From Flavobacteriales bacterium (GTDB lineage: Bacteria; Bacteroidota; Bacteroidia; Flavobacteriales_G; Salibacteraceae): a stretch of 40,006 bases of DNA. The translations under genes were made by a program, and so were the position numbers. Shown one piece after another: positions 1 through 7,746 of this stretch; positions within the stretch are counted from its first letter, which is position 1; every line of letters starts with the position of its first letter. Location of the stretch: the NCBI GenBank assembly GCA_018609045.1, contig JABAYK010000165.1:1-40006 (forward strand), in the 5' to 3' direction. The notes below the pieces were generated by a model. That model saw nothing but the letters and a program-made list of their open reading frames with translations, did no database searches and had not been told where the DNA came from.

Positions 1-47
1 AATTAATTTTAGTTTTTAAATTCTTTGTTTAAAAAATTAAGTTTGAT

Positions 48-992
48 ATGATTGAAAGTAACCAAATAGAAACTAGCCCTATTGACTTTTGGGGAATAGG
101 AGTTCAAAAATGTGGAACAACTTGGCTGCATTTTCAATTAAAATCTATACCAAAATTTAGCATGTTGCCTGTAAAAGAAATTCATTATTTCGACAGGTCT
201 AAAAATTATTCTTCTCCTAATAAATTAATAGAAAATTCTTTAAACAAGAGACTTACTGATCCAAAATGGACTTCAGATGCTTTATCGAATATTTCAAATA
301 ATCTTGAAAAAAAGAAATTCAAAAAAGTATCTTTTTTATTGAAATATTACTTTTCAAATTATAACGATAATTGGTATTTATCATTATTCGAAGAGCTTAA
401 AGGTTACAAGGGAGAAATTACTCCAAGTTACTGTATTTTAAAAAAAAGCGATATTCTAAAAATGTACAATCTTTCGCCACAAGCTAAAATAGTTTTAATG
501 GTAAGAAATCCTATTGATAGGGCTTGGTCACATTTTAAGATGGAATCTGAAAATAAAAAACACTTTTCGTATGAAAATTTAACTAACGAAGATTTATTGA
601 AATTTTTAACTGCAGAAAAGCAGGTGCTAAGGTCAGATTACAACCAAATAATAAAAAACTATTCAGAAGTTTTTCCTAAAAAACAAATAATAATTGGCTT
701 TTTTGATGCTATAATTGATGACCCTCATTCCCTCATTTTTGAAGTTTCAAATTTCATTGGAAAAGTGTCCCAAAAAAATATTAAGAATAAAGTAAACCCG
801 CAGGCAATAAATAAATCAAAATCAATAAAAATGCCTCCGCAAATAGAAGCTTTTTTAAAAGAGTTTTACTATAGTCAAATAAAATTTTTAGCTCAAAACC
901 ATGGAGGATATTTTAATACTTGGTTGGAAAAAACTTACGGAGAAAAAAGTAATAATAGCACCCTACCTTCTCCTACATTAAGATTAACATAA
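48..992 (+). CDS. Sulfotransferase-domain protein
   Basis: Likely a PAPS-dependent sulfotransferase that moves a sulfo group from 3'-phosphoadenylyl sulfate to a glycan or other acceptor; the acceptor cannot be told from sequence. The N-terminal 5'-phosphosulfate loop GVQKCGTTWL lies at residues 18-27, with the expected Lys21. The 3'-phosphate-binding motif follows a hydrophobic strand at VRNPIDRAWSHF, with Arg153 and Ser161 in the positions expected for the family. The 314-residue length is typical for bacterial members. There is no signal peptide, so it is probably cytoplasmic. The ATG at 48 is preceded by an in-frame stop at 30-32, so the gene is complete even though it sits at the window edge. 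The C-terminal tail (KSNNSTLPSPTLRLT) is low in complexity. Its upstream neighbours are unseen, so any link to a surface polysaccharide cluster is a guess. Confidence 0.85.
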   Translation: MIESNQIETSPIDFWGIGVQKCGTTWLHFQLKSIPKFSMLPVKEIHYFDRSKNYSSPNKLIENSLNKRLTDPKWTSDALSNISNNLEKKKFKKVSFLLKYYFSNYNDNWYLSLFEELKGYKGEITPSYCILKKSDILKMYNLSPQAKIVLMVRNPIDRAWSHFKMESENKKHFSYENLTNEDLLKFLTAEKQVLRSDYNQIIKNYSEVFPKKQIIIGFFDAIIDDPHSLIFEVSNFIGKVSQKNIKNKVNPQAINKSKSIKMPPQIEAFLKEFYYSQIKFLAQNHGGYFNTWLEKTYGEKSNNSTLPSPTLRLT

Positions 993-1048
993 CCTAAAAT
1001 ATTACTTGCCCTTTTGTAATTATAGTATTTAACAATTAGATATTTTTA

Positions 1049-1056
1049 TACTTTGC
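1049..1056 (+). promoter_or_regulatory. Candidate -7 element of the lysR promoter
   Basis: TACTTTGC sits 22 bp before the lysR start. It resembles the Bacteroidota -7 element TAnnTTTG but with one spacer base instead of two. The same TAnTTTG form occurs before several other genes here. This is inferred from motif and position only, and no clear TTTG was seen at -33. Confidence 0.3.
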
Positions 1057-1078
1057 AATTAAAATATAAATCTATCTT

Positions 1079-2002
1079 ATGCATTATACACTCCATCAAC
1101 TAAAAGTTTTTTTAAAAATAGTTGAAATAAAAAGTATAACACAGGCAGCTAATTTGCTTCACCTGTCGCAACCTGCCATTTCTATACAATTAAAAAATTT
1201 TCAAGATCAATTTGATATTCCTTTAACAGAAGTAGTTGGCCGAAAACTATTTATTACACCGTTTGGATTTGATATTGCCGAAAGTGCCATTTCTATTTTA
1301 AACGAGGTGGAAAACATGAATACCAAAATTCAACAACGAAAAAAAAACTTAGTTGGTCCCCTAAAAATAACATCGGTTTCTACTGGAAAATATGTAATCC
1401 CCTACTATATTTCAGATTTTGTAAACCAACATCAGGGCGTTGATTTAATTTTAGATGTAACTAACAAAACAAAGGTAATAACCAGCTTAGAAAAAAACGA
1501 AGTAGATTTTGCTTTGGTTTCGGTTTTAACACCAAGTTTAAATTTAAATCAGTTGCCTCTTTTGCCTAATAAATTATTTTGGGTGGGAAAATCAATATCC
1601 AAAAATTTATCATTAAGCAACCTCAAAAAAATACTAGCTACAACCCCAATTATTTATAGAGAACAAGGTTCAGCCACTAGGCAAGCCATGGAAAAATACT
1701 TGGCCGACCATAAAATAATTCCATCAAAAAAATTAGTTTTAACTTCTAACGAAGCAGTAAAGCAAGCAATTTTAGCTGGTTTAGGTATTTCGTTAATGCC
1801 CATTATAGGATTGAAAAATGCCATTGAAGGCAAAGAAGTTGATGTAATTCAAATAAAAGACTTCCCCATAATTACCAATTGGAGCTTGGTTTGGCAACAA
1901 AGTAAAAACCTATCTCCTGTTGCTTTGGCTTTTATTGATTATTTAAATGCACAAAAAGAACAAATTACATCAAAATATTTTGATTGGTGTAACAGTTATT
2001 AA
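1079..2002 (+). CDS. LysR-family transcriptional regulator
   Basis: A DNA-binding regulator with the usual LysR layout and length (307 residues). The N-terminal winged helix-turn-helix covers about residues 3-62 and contains SITQAANLLHLSQPAISIQ, then the linker helix. A periplasmic-binding-protein-like effector domain covers about residues 92-295. The motifs PLTEVVGRKLFITPFG and the SQPAIS recognition helix resemble the CbbR/CysB-like branch, but the effector cannot be named. It is transcribed in the same direction as the GH30 glycosidase that starts 56 bp downstream. The gap between them holds a perfect ATC-N9-GAT palindrome of the kind LysR proteins bind. I infer, without proof, that it may control the GH30 gene or itself. 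Confidence 0.9.
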   Translation: MHYTLHQLKVFLKIVEIKSITQAANLLHLSQPAISIQLKNFQDQFDIPLTEVVGRKLFITPFGFDIAESAISILNEVENMNTKIQQRKKNLVGPLKITSVSTGKYVIPYYISDFVNQHQGVDLILDVTNKTKVITSLEKNEVDFALVSVLTPSLNLNQLPLLPNKLFWVGKSISKNLSLSNLKKILATTPIIYREQGSATRQAMEKYLADHKIIPSKKLVLTSNEAVKQAILAGLGISLMPIIGLKNAIEGKEVDVIQIKDFPIITNWSLVWQQSKNLSPVALAFIDYLNAQKEQITSKYFDWCNSY

Positions 2003-2003
2003 A

Positions 2004-2018
2004 ATCCTATTATAGGAT
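2004..2018. promoter_or_regulatory. ATC-N9-GAT palindrome, candidate LysR-type operator
   Basis: The perfect inverted repeat ATCCTAT-T-ATAGGAT starts 2 bp after the lysR stop codon and ends 40 bp before the GH30 start. It contains both T-N11-A (T2005, A2017) and ATC-N9-GAT, the classic LysR-type box. It is not followed by a T-run, so a terminator role is less likely. Its function is inferred. Confidence 0.45.
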
Positions 2019-2058
2019 ATTTAAAAAAATAATTACTATTGAAAAAAATACTTATGGT

Positions 2059-3555
2059 ATGAAAAACCTTATCTTAATTTTATTGGCTTCTACGAGCTGT
2101 TTTGCTTGCAAGCAATCTGCTGCAAATACCGATACACTAATAATCGAAAATCAATCTGAAATTACAAATGAAAACCAACTTAATAATTTAACAGAAAGGA
2201 TAATTACAGTTTATACTACAGCAAAAAATTCAAATTTTAGGTTATCAAAAACAGATGAAAAAACATTCGAAAAAGTAAAACAACCTTTAGAATCTGAAAT
2301 TTCAGTTTTTGTTAATCCTAGCAAAAAATTTCAGCAAATTTTAGGCATTGGAGGAGCAATTACAGATGCATCAGCTGAGGTTTTGAGTAAGCTTCCAGAA
2401 GGAACTCAAAAAGAATTAATTGAAGCTTATTTTAGCAAAGAAAACGGAATTGGCTATTCCATAATTAGAACCTCAATTCACAGTTGCGATTTTAGTCCGT
2501 ATAGCTTTACATATATTGAAGAAGGCGATAAAGAATTGGAAAGCTTTAACATTAAACACGATTTAGAGTTTAGAATTCCTTTGATAAAAGAAGCCATAAA
2601 AGCTGCATCAAATAAAGTAACTTTTTATGCTAGCCCTTGGAGTCCTCCGGCATTTATGAAAAGTAATAACAACATGTTAGAAGGAGGAAAACTTTTGCCC
2701 GAATATTACCAAACATGGGCAAATTATTATGTAAAATTTATTGAAGCTTACCAAGCCCAAGGTATAGATGTTTGGGGAGTTACAATGCAAAATGAGCCTA
2801 TGGCAGTTCAAAGATGGGAAAGCTGCATTTATACTGCAGAAGAAGAACGTGACTTCTTAAAAAACTACTTAGGCCCAACTTTCGAGAAAAATGGATTAGG
2901 AAGTAAAAAAATTGTGGTTTGGGATCATAACCGAGATTTAATTGTAAACAGAGCCAATACCATTTTTGGTGATGCTGACGCGGCCAAATATGCATGGGGA
3001 ATTGGTTTCCATTGGTACGAAAACTGGTCGGGTGGAGAGCCAATGTTTGAAAATTTGAAAGTTGTAAAAGATGCTTTTCCTGATAAAGAACTTCTTTTTA
3101 CAGAAGGTTGCAACGAAAGATTTGACAATACCAAATACGAGCATTGGCCAAATGCCGAGAGATATGGAAAATCGATGATTAATGATTTTAATAATGGAAC
3201 AGTTGGTTGGACCGATTGGAATATTTTACTCGATCAATTTGGTGGGCCAAACCATGTTGGAAATTTATGCTTTGCCCCTGTTCATGCAGATTTAGAAAGT
3301 AAAGAGTTAATTTTTACACCCTCATATTATTACATTGGGCACTTCTCAAAGTTTGTTTCACCAAACGACTACAGAATAAGCAGCGCTTCTAGTAGAAGCC
3401 AATTATTAACTACTTCTTTTATCGATACAGATGGGAAAATTTCAACCATGGTAATGAATCAAAGTGCAGAATCAGTTAATTATAAATTATTGGTAGGAGA
3501 AATGTCTGCTGAAATAACCATACCTGCGAATGCAATGCAAACTTTGGTTTTTTAA
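2059..3555 (+). CDS. Glycoside hydrolase family 30 lipoprotein
   Basis: A retaining beta-glycosidase of family GH30, the glucosylceramidase-like group that also contains beta-1,6-glucanases. The N-terminus is a lipoprotein-type signal with cysteines at residues 14 and 17; Cys17, followed by Lys-Gln, is the likely lipidated residue. The protein is therefore probably attached to the outer membrane. The catalytic (beta/alpha)8 barrel starts near residue 85 (LGIGGAITDASAEVL). The acid/base is Glu246 in VTMQNEP and the nucleophile is Glu349 in LLFTEGC, the expected pair for the family. The last 70 residues form the usual GH30 C-terminal beta-domain. The length of 498 residues is typical. It stands alone, with no SusC/SusD pair nearby, and the LysR gene directly upstream is its likeliest regulator. 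The substrate is unknown; beta-1,6-glucan or a glucoside is a reasonable guess. Confidence 0.9.
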   Translation: MKNLILILLASTSCFACKQSAANTDTLIIENQSEITNENQLNNLTERIITVYTTAKNSNFRLSKTDEKTFEKVKQPLESEISVFVNPSKKFQQILGIGGAITDASAEVLSKLPEGTQKELIEAYFSKENGIGYSIIRTSIHSCDFSPYSFTYIEEGDKELESFNIKHDLEFRIPLIKEAIKAASNKVTFYASPWSPPAFMKSNNNMLEGGKLLPEYYQTWANYYVKFIEAYQAQGIDVWGVTMQNEPMAVQRWESCIYTAEEERDFLKNYLGPTFEKNGLGSKKIVVWDHNRDLIVNRANTIFGDADAAKYAWGIGFHWYENWSGGEPMFENLKVVKDAFPDKELLFTEGCNERFDNTKYEHWPNAERYGKSMINDFNNGTVGWTDWNILLDQFGGPNHVGNLCFAPVHADLESKELIFTPSYYYIGHFSKFVSPNDYRISSASSRSQLLTTSFIDTDGKISTMVMNQSAESVNYKLLVGEMSAEITIPANAMQTLVF

Positions 3556-3639
3556 ATGCTGATTTTTATCAATTTTTAAAGTGTTTCAAATCATAACTTA
3601 GTAGAATATATTCACCAATATTTGCTAAAAATACGGGTT

Positions 3640-4047
3640 ATGAAAAGGTGGATATTTATTTTTTTGGCAATTTTCTTTTTAAGTTTCAACCAAGCTTTCT
3701 CTCAAAAAGAATTAAAAAAAACTTTTCAATATGTTAGGTATTTCGATCATGCAACAAAGCAATGGAGCAGCTTAAAACCTGGCGAAAACACCTTTATTTT
3801 CATCAACGAACCAATAACCAATTTTTCCATCAACTACCAAAGTGGCAAAGTAGAAAACTTTGAAGTGTTATCTACCTTATTTCAAAATGAAAACGACAAT
3901 GGCGAACCCTTTACATTAGCTGCCATTAAAGATGCTCAAGGAAATGAAGGAATTTTAAATGCCCATAGAAATGATTTTGGATACATCAAAACCATATCAA
4001 TCTCATTTAATGATTATTGGCTTTCTATTCAATTTTTAAATAAATAG
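3640..4047 (+). CDS. Small secreted protein of unknown function
   Basis: I do not recognise the family. The ATG at 3640 (135 residues) is preferred over a TTG at 3622 because it places the basic MKRW directly before a hydrophobic stretch (residues 4-19) and a signal-peptidase site near AFSQ. The mature part is about 115 residues with alternating hydrophobic residues, which suggests a small beta-rich domain. It has no cysteine, so no lipidation. It ends 15 bp before the cupin gene, so the two may be cotranscribed. It probably acts in the periplasm or is exported; no function is proposed. Confidence 0.7.
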   Translation: MKRWIFIFLAIFFLSFNQAFSQKELKKTFQYVRYFDHATKQWSSLKPGENTFIFINEPITNFSINYQSGKVENFEVLSTLFQNENDNGEPFTLAAIKDAQGNEGILNAHRNDFGYIKTISISFNDYWLSIQFLNK

Positions 4048-4062
4048 TGTCACTTTTGCCAT

Positions 4063-4419
4063 ATGGCAAAACATATTTTAGCTCCTACAAAAATTGAATC
4101 TGTAGGAAACAAACCAAAAGAAATATTAGAGTTTTTTGGTGCGGTAAATTCACAATCTTCTGAGCTTAGCATTGCTAAAATGAATTCTCCTGCAGGTTGG
4201 GAAGAGCCTTTTCAAACTCCCGAGTTTGATGAATATACTATTGTTCTTAAAGGCGAAATGGAAATTATTACATCCAATAAAACCTATTGCGTAAAAAAAG
4301 GAGAAGCATTTTTAGCAACCAAGGGAGAAAAGGTAAAGTATACTACCCCAAAGGGAGCTGAATATATGGCGGTGTGCTTGCCTGCATTTTCGCCACAAAA
4401 AGTGCATCGCGACGAATAA
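4063..4419 (+). CDS. Single-domain cupin protein
   Basis: A small cytoplasmic cupin of 118 residues. The conserved core runs from about residue 45 (GWEEPFQTPEFDEYTIVLKGEMEI) to residue 105. The Glu and the strand VLKGEMEI match cupin motif 1. The usual first-motif histidines are replaced (EEPFQTPEFDE), so metal binding is uncertain. The second motif around KKGEAFLATKGEKVKYTTPKG carries the turn glycines but no clear metal-binding His. The pattern resembles EutQ/ethanolamine-utilisation-type cupins, but no eut genes are near. It follows the small secreted protein by 15 bp. The start is ATG, just after CAT. Treat it as a cupin of unknown ligand. Confidence 0.8.
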   Translation: MAKHILAPTKIESVGNKPKEILEFFGAVNSQSSELSIAKMNSPAGWEEPFQTPEFDEYTIVLKGEMEIITSNKTYCVKKGEAFLATKGEKVKYTTPKGAEYMAVCLPAFSPQKVHRDE

Positions 4420-4509
4420 TTTTTATCACAATAAATTGATGGGTTATTATTGCTCCGTTTTAAGAATTTTAAAATTGTTTTAAAGTATGTTTACTGATAA
4501 TTTCAATTG

Positions 4510-6267
4510 ATGAAAAGTTATTTTTTAGTCATTCTTACTTTTTTTATTGTTCACTTAGGGTTTCAAGCAGATGCTCAAAACCTTGAAATTTTAGCTGAAC
4601 ATGACTTTATTGAAATACTTGCCGGCATTCACCCAAAACAAGATTCTTTTTTGTTAACCGATGAAAAATTTAATGAAAAAGGTGAATTGGTCCTATTTCA
4701 ACAAATAAAAATTGAGAATAAAATAATTGTTGCAGAAGATTTTTTTTTATTGCCTGACACAAACGAAGCAGGAGAGCAAAAAACCACAACTTCTGTTTTG
4801 GAATATCTTTTGGCTAAGGATTCTACATTAGAATTAATGGATAATTACATTCTTCAAGATTTACCAATAAACATTTACAATTCAGCTTTTTACAATTTAA
4901 AATTAGATGGTTTCAATTTTTCAAATATATTTTTTGCCAACTCAGATTTTACTTCAGGTTTAATTATTACCAATTCAAAAATTACCAATTTAAGCTTTGA
5001 TTTTGATGAGAATTATATTGCAAAAACTGAATCATTTCAGCAAATACTTCCAAATTATTTTATTTCTAATTCTGAAGTTCAAAACTTTAATTTTTCTCCA
5101 AAAACAATTGGTAATTTATCAATCAAAAAAACAAAAATTGAGGTTGCAGAATTATATGCGAAGTCAGCAAATCGCTCACTAATTTTCGAGGACAACAATC
5201 CTATTTATTTCTCAATAGATAGCTCAAAAATCGAAAAATCTATGCTGTGTTTTTCATCAAAAAATAATGAAAACAGGGCAGAAATACCCCAAAATTTAGA
5301 ACTAAATTACCAAATTACAAACTCAACTATTGTTCAATTTTTCGATACTAACCTTACTAATTTAGAAAAAAGAAGTTACCTCAAAATTGGCTTAAATCCA
5401 TTAAGCAGCTTAAACATCAATACAAGTAAGTTCTCATCAAACAATAAAAATTTACCTTTTGTAATTGTTGGAAACAGCAAAGATTTGCTAATTGAAAACT
5501 CTCTAATTGAAGTTCCAATTGTTTACAATTTCTCCGAAGTTTATCATGAATTAAGCATCAGGAACTCTTTGCTATCTGGAATAAGTCTTTTTAGAACTTC
5601 TTTTCCTTTAAACAAATATTTTGTTTACGCCGATTGGGATGTGCTAAGTCAAAACCTAAGCCTAATAATTCCTAATAAATGGTTAATTAACGAGAACGGA
5701 ATGCTTGATTCAAATAGTATTAATCCATTTGTTTTTAACCCGATACAATCTATTAATTCAGATAGTATTGTGCTTTACCCTGAACTAATTGCAACTTATC
5801 AAAATTGGATTGACATTTACAAAACCCGAGGAGATAGAATTTCTGCAGATAGAAGTTATGTAGAGATGCGAGAAATAGAAACTCAAAAGTTAGCTACAGA
5901 CTACCAAAGTCAAAAGAAATTAAAAAAATTATTTCAATTACGGTTTAACCAATTGCTATTTTTTACTTCAGATTATGGCAGTAACCCCTTGTTGGTTTTG
6001 TTTAATGTGTTTTTTGTAATTGTATTTTTTGGATTTGTTTTTATTTTAATTCCCAACGAAATAGATACTTCAGGTGCCAAACCACTTGGCAAAGTTTTGC
6101 TGCAAGTTTGGTTTGCTTTCGACCAAAGTTTAAGGGCCTTTTTAACCTTTGGCAAAAGTGATAATACTTTTCCTTTTGCAAGGTTTATTGCTTTAATCGA
6201 AGGTTTATTTGGTTGGTTTTTAATAATTCTTTTTGCTGTTTCGCTGCTTTATCAAGCTATGATTTAA
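4510..6267 (+). CDS. Secreted repeat domain fused to a channel-like two-helix membrane module
   Basis: A 585-residue envelope protein. ATG 4510 is preferred over the TTG three bases earlier. Residues 1-23 form a signal peptide ending near FQADAQ. A long central part (about 120-460) has many short repeated strands with Asn and hydrophobic residues (for example FNFSNIFFANSDF, LSIKKTKIEVAEL, LLIENSLIEVP), which suggests a right-handed beta-helix or pentapeptide-like fold. The last 110 residues hold a membrane helix (FNVFFVIVFFGFVFILIP), a segment FDQSLRAFLTFGKSD that looks like a pore helix and filter, and a final helix with GLFGWFLIILFAVSLL, the GWF pattern seen in two-helix K+ channels (Ion_trans_2). 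The usual T-x-G-Y/F-G is LTFGKSD here, so conduction is unproven. Family assignment is by eye only. Confidence 0.65.
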   Translation: MKSYFLVILTFFIVHLGFQADAQNLEILAEHDFIEILAGIHPKQDSFLLTDEKFNEKGELVLFQQIKIENKIIVAEDFFLLPDTNEAGEQKTTTSVLEYLLAKDSTLELMDNYILQDLPINIYNSAFYNLKLDGFNFSNIFFANSDFTSGLIITNSKITNLSFDFDENYIAKTESFQQILPNYFISNSEVQNFNFSPKTIGNLSIKKTKIEVAELYAKSANRSLIFEDNNPIYFSIDSSKIEKSMLCFSSKNNENRAEIPQNLELNYQITNSTIVQFFDTNLTNLEKRSYLKIGLNPLSSLNINTSKFSSNNKNLPFVIVGNSKDLLIENSLIEVPIVYNFSEVYHELSIRNSLLSGISLFRTSFPLNKYFVYADWDVLSQNLSLIIPNKWLINENGMLDSNSINPFVFNPIQSINSDSIVLYPELIATYQNWIDIYKTRGDRISADRSYVEMREIETQKLATDYQSQKKLKKLFQLRFNQLLFFTSDYGSNPLLVLFNVFFVIVFFGFVFILIPNEIDTSGAKPLGKVLLQVWFAFDQSLRAFLTFGKSDNTFPFARFIALIEGLFGWFLIILFAVSLLYQAMI

Positions 6268-6301
6268 AAAAAATTTTTATTGCGGTGTTTCCTTTTTCGA
6301 A

Positions 6302-6727
6302 ATGATAAAAAAAACCTTTTTCATATTAATTTTATTTCTCTATAACAGCTATTTATATAGCCAAATAAACCTTAATGTTGAAAATATTGAGACCCTAAAA
6401 GGAAGTATTTTTTTGGCCGTTTACAATTCTGATGAAAGTTTTTTGAAAACCGAAAAAGCAATTTTAAAAACCGTCAATCCTGTTTTTAATAATAAGTTAA
6501 ATATTGCCATACCCGATTTGCCAAAAGGCGAATATGCCATTGCCATTTTTCATGATATAGACAACAACCAAAAACTTAATACTTATTTTGGAATTCCTGC
6601 AGAGCCATATGGGTTTAGCCAAAACCAAAATGGAGGGTTACTTGGTCCACCAAAATTTAGAGATACTTTTTTTTATTTTGACGGTAAAAACAAAGATTTA
6701 ACCATCAGTCTAGTTAAACTATTGTAA
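6302..6727 (+). CDS. DUF2141-domain secreted protein
   Basis: A 141-residue exported protein of the DUF2141 family, common in Bacteroidota and other bacteria and of unknown function. Residues 1-20 are a signal peptide (hydrophobic FFILILFLYNSYLYSQ). The mature part has the family hallmarks LKGSIFLAVYNSDESFLK, then LPKGEYAIAIFHDIDNN and the C-terminal FGIPAEPYGFSQN. The strand pattern suggests a beta-sandwich. It starts 34 bp after the channel-like gene and ends 19 bp before a lipoprotein gene, so 4510-7322 may be one transcript of envelope proteins. The ATG at 6302 is the only reasonable start. Confidence 0.9.
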   Translation: MIKKTFFILILFLYNSYLYSQINLNVENIETLKGSIFLAVYNSDESFLKTEKAILKTVNPVFNNKLNIAIPDLPKGEYAIAIFHDIDNNQKLNTYFGIPAEPYGFSQNQNGGLLGPPKFRDTFFYFDGKNKDLTISLVKLL

Positions 6728-6746
6728 AAAACCACACCTTTACTTC

Positions 6747-7322
6747 ATGAAAAGGCTTTGGTTAATCTTCTTTATTTCACCCCTAATTTTTGGGGGATGC
6801 CAAGAAAACAACCCAGAACCTAAAGGTTTTATTGAACAAGACAGCGTTTATTATAGCCTAAACGAGGACTCAATCGAAATTTCAAAAACATACTTTTCAT
6901 TAGTAGTTGGCTTTGAAGGTTGGGAAATTCAAGCCGCCGATACAGGAATTTCTGTTGCTTATGTTGCTTCTGATGACTTAACTCTAACCTCCACATTTTT
7001 TAATGCCGAAAGCGATAAAATCCTGGTGCCAAATTTTAAAAATTATAACGTACCTGTTAACTCTCCCGAAGTTTTGAGACTAAGTTCAAATAATTCTGAT
7101 AAAATTACCAGACATACCTTCGGAAGAGAAAAAGGAAAACAGTTCTGTTATTTTAGCAGATGCAAAGAGTCTCCGGCCCTGCTCAGATTAATTCTCGACT
7201 TCAAAAAAATAGATGAATACAAAATCAAAAAATTTCCAAAAGGTAAATTGTTACTTTTTGTAAAGGTTAAATCTCAAAGTGATACTTATTACTTTAGAAG
7301 TTTGATAAAGTTTAAAGAATAA
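6747..7322 (+). CDS. Lipoprotein of unknown function
   Basis: The N-terminus MKRLWLIFFISPLIFGGC is a clear lipoprotein signal with the lipidated residue at Cys18, followed by Gln-Glu. The mature part is about 170 residues, acidic near its start and rich in beta-strand-forming residues later. Two further cysteines lie close together in QFCYFSRCKES, which could form a disulfide in the periplasm. I do not recognise the family. The 19-bp gap to the preceding DUF2141 gene supports cotranscription. It ends 47 bp before the stop codon of the convergent thiamine-binding gene. Confidence 0.75.
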   Translation: MKRLWLIFFISPLIFGGCQENNPEPKGFIEQDSVYYSLNEDSIEISKTYFSLVVGFEGWEIQAADTGISVAYVASDDLTLTSTFFNAESDKILVPNFKNYNVPVNSPEVLRLSSNNSDKITRHTFGREKGKQFCYFSRCKESPALLRLILDFKKIDEYKIKKFPKGKLLLFVKVKSQSDTYYFRSLIKFKE

Positions 7323-7369
7323 AAGTTAGTTTTTTGTAATTCTAATATTTGCAATAGCAATACATACTT

Positions 7370-7627
7370 TCATAAACTAAAATCACTTGGCAGCGGGTTG
7401 TTTAAAACTTTTAGGTTAAATACAATTTGATTTTCAGTTGAAAAAGCTGCTTTCATAGCTTTATTTAGGTTCAAAAAAACCTCATCAATTTCTCCAAAAA
7501 CCTGAGTACTCATTCCGTTAGTTTGAGGCTTTAAACCTAACCTTTTAAGGTTTTGAATAAATTCCAAAATATCTTTTTCAAAATCTTTGTGTAATGGGTA
7601 CATGCTAATCTCCACTCCTACTTTCAT
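7370..7627 (-). CDS. Thiamine-binding protein (DUF77/MTH1187 family)
   Basis: An 85-residue single-domain protein of the DUF77 family with a ferredoxin-like fold, members of which bind thiamine and form tetramers. The hallmarks are VGVEISMYPL at the N-terminus and GMSTQVFGEIDEVF in the middle. The start was set at the ATG at 7627 because the conserved family begins at MKVGVEISMYPL; an upstream ATG at 7651 would add eight residues without family support. It is cytoplasmic. It diverges from the glucan phosphorylase gene with 119 bp between the two starts. Its stop codon is TGA, which matters for the two in-frame TGA codons reported elsewhere in this window. Confidence 0.88.
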   Translation of the reverse strand: MKVGVEISMYPLHKDFEKDILEFIQNLKRLGLKPQTNGMSTQVFGEIDEVFLNLNKAMKAAFSTENQIVFNLKVLNNPLPSDFSL

Positions 7628-7719
7628 TTTTTTATTTTCAAAAGTGTACAAAAAACACTTAGTTTAATTTTGTTGATATAATAACAATATTTTAATGCAA
7701 TTTAGTCGTATCAATTTTC

Positions 7720-7727
7720 TATTTTGC
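7720..7727 (+). promoter_or_regulatory. Candidate -7 element of the glgP promoter
   Basis: TATTTTGC lies 19 bp before the phosphorylase ATG and matches the TAnTTTGC form also found before the lysR and RRM genes and the damaged type IX cargo gene. No clear TTTG is present at -33. Inferred from motif and position. Confidence 0.3.
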
Positions 7728-7746
7728 AAGCCGCAATTACAACAAT

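Noticed and set aside
2798-3144. Several minus-strand frames within the GH30 gene
   Set aside because: They overlap each other and a gene with full catalytic motifs, and their products resemble no protein family.
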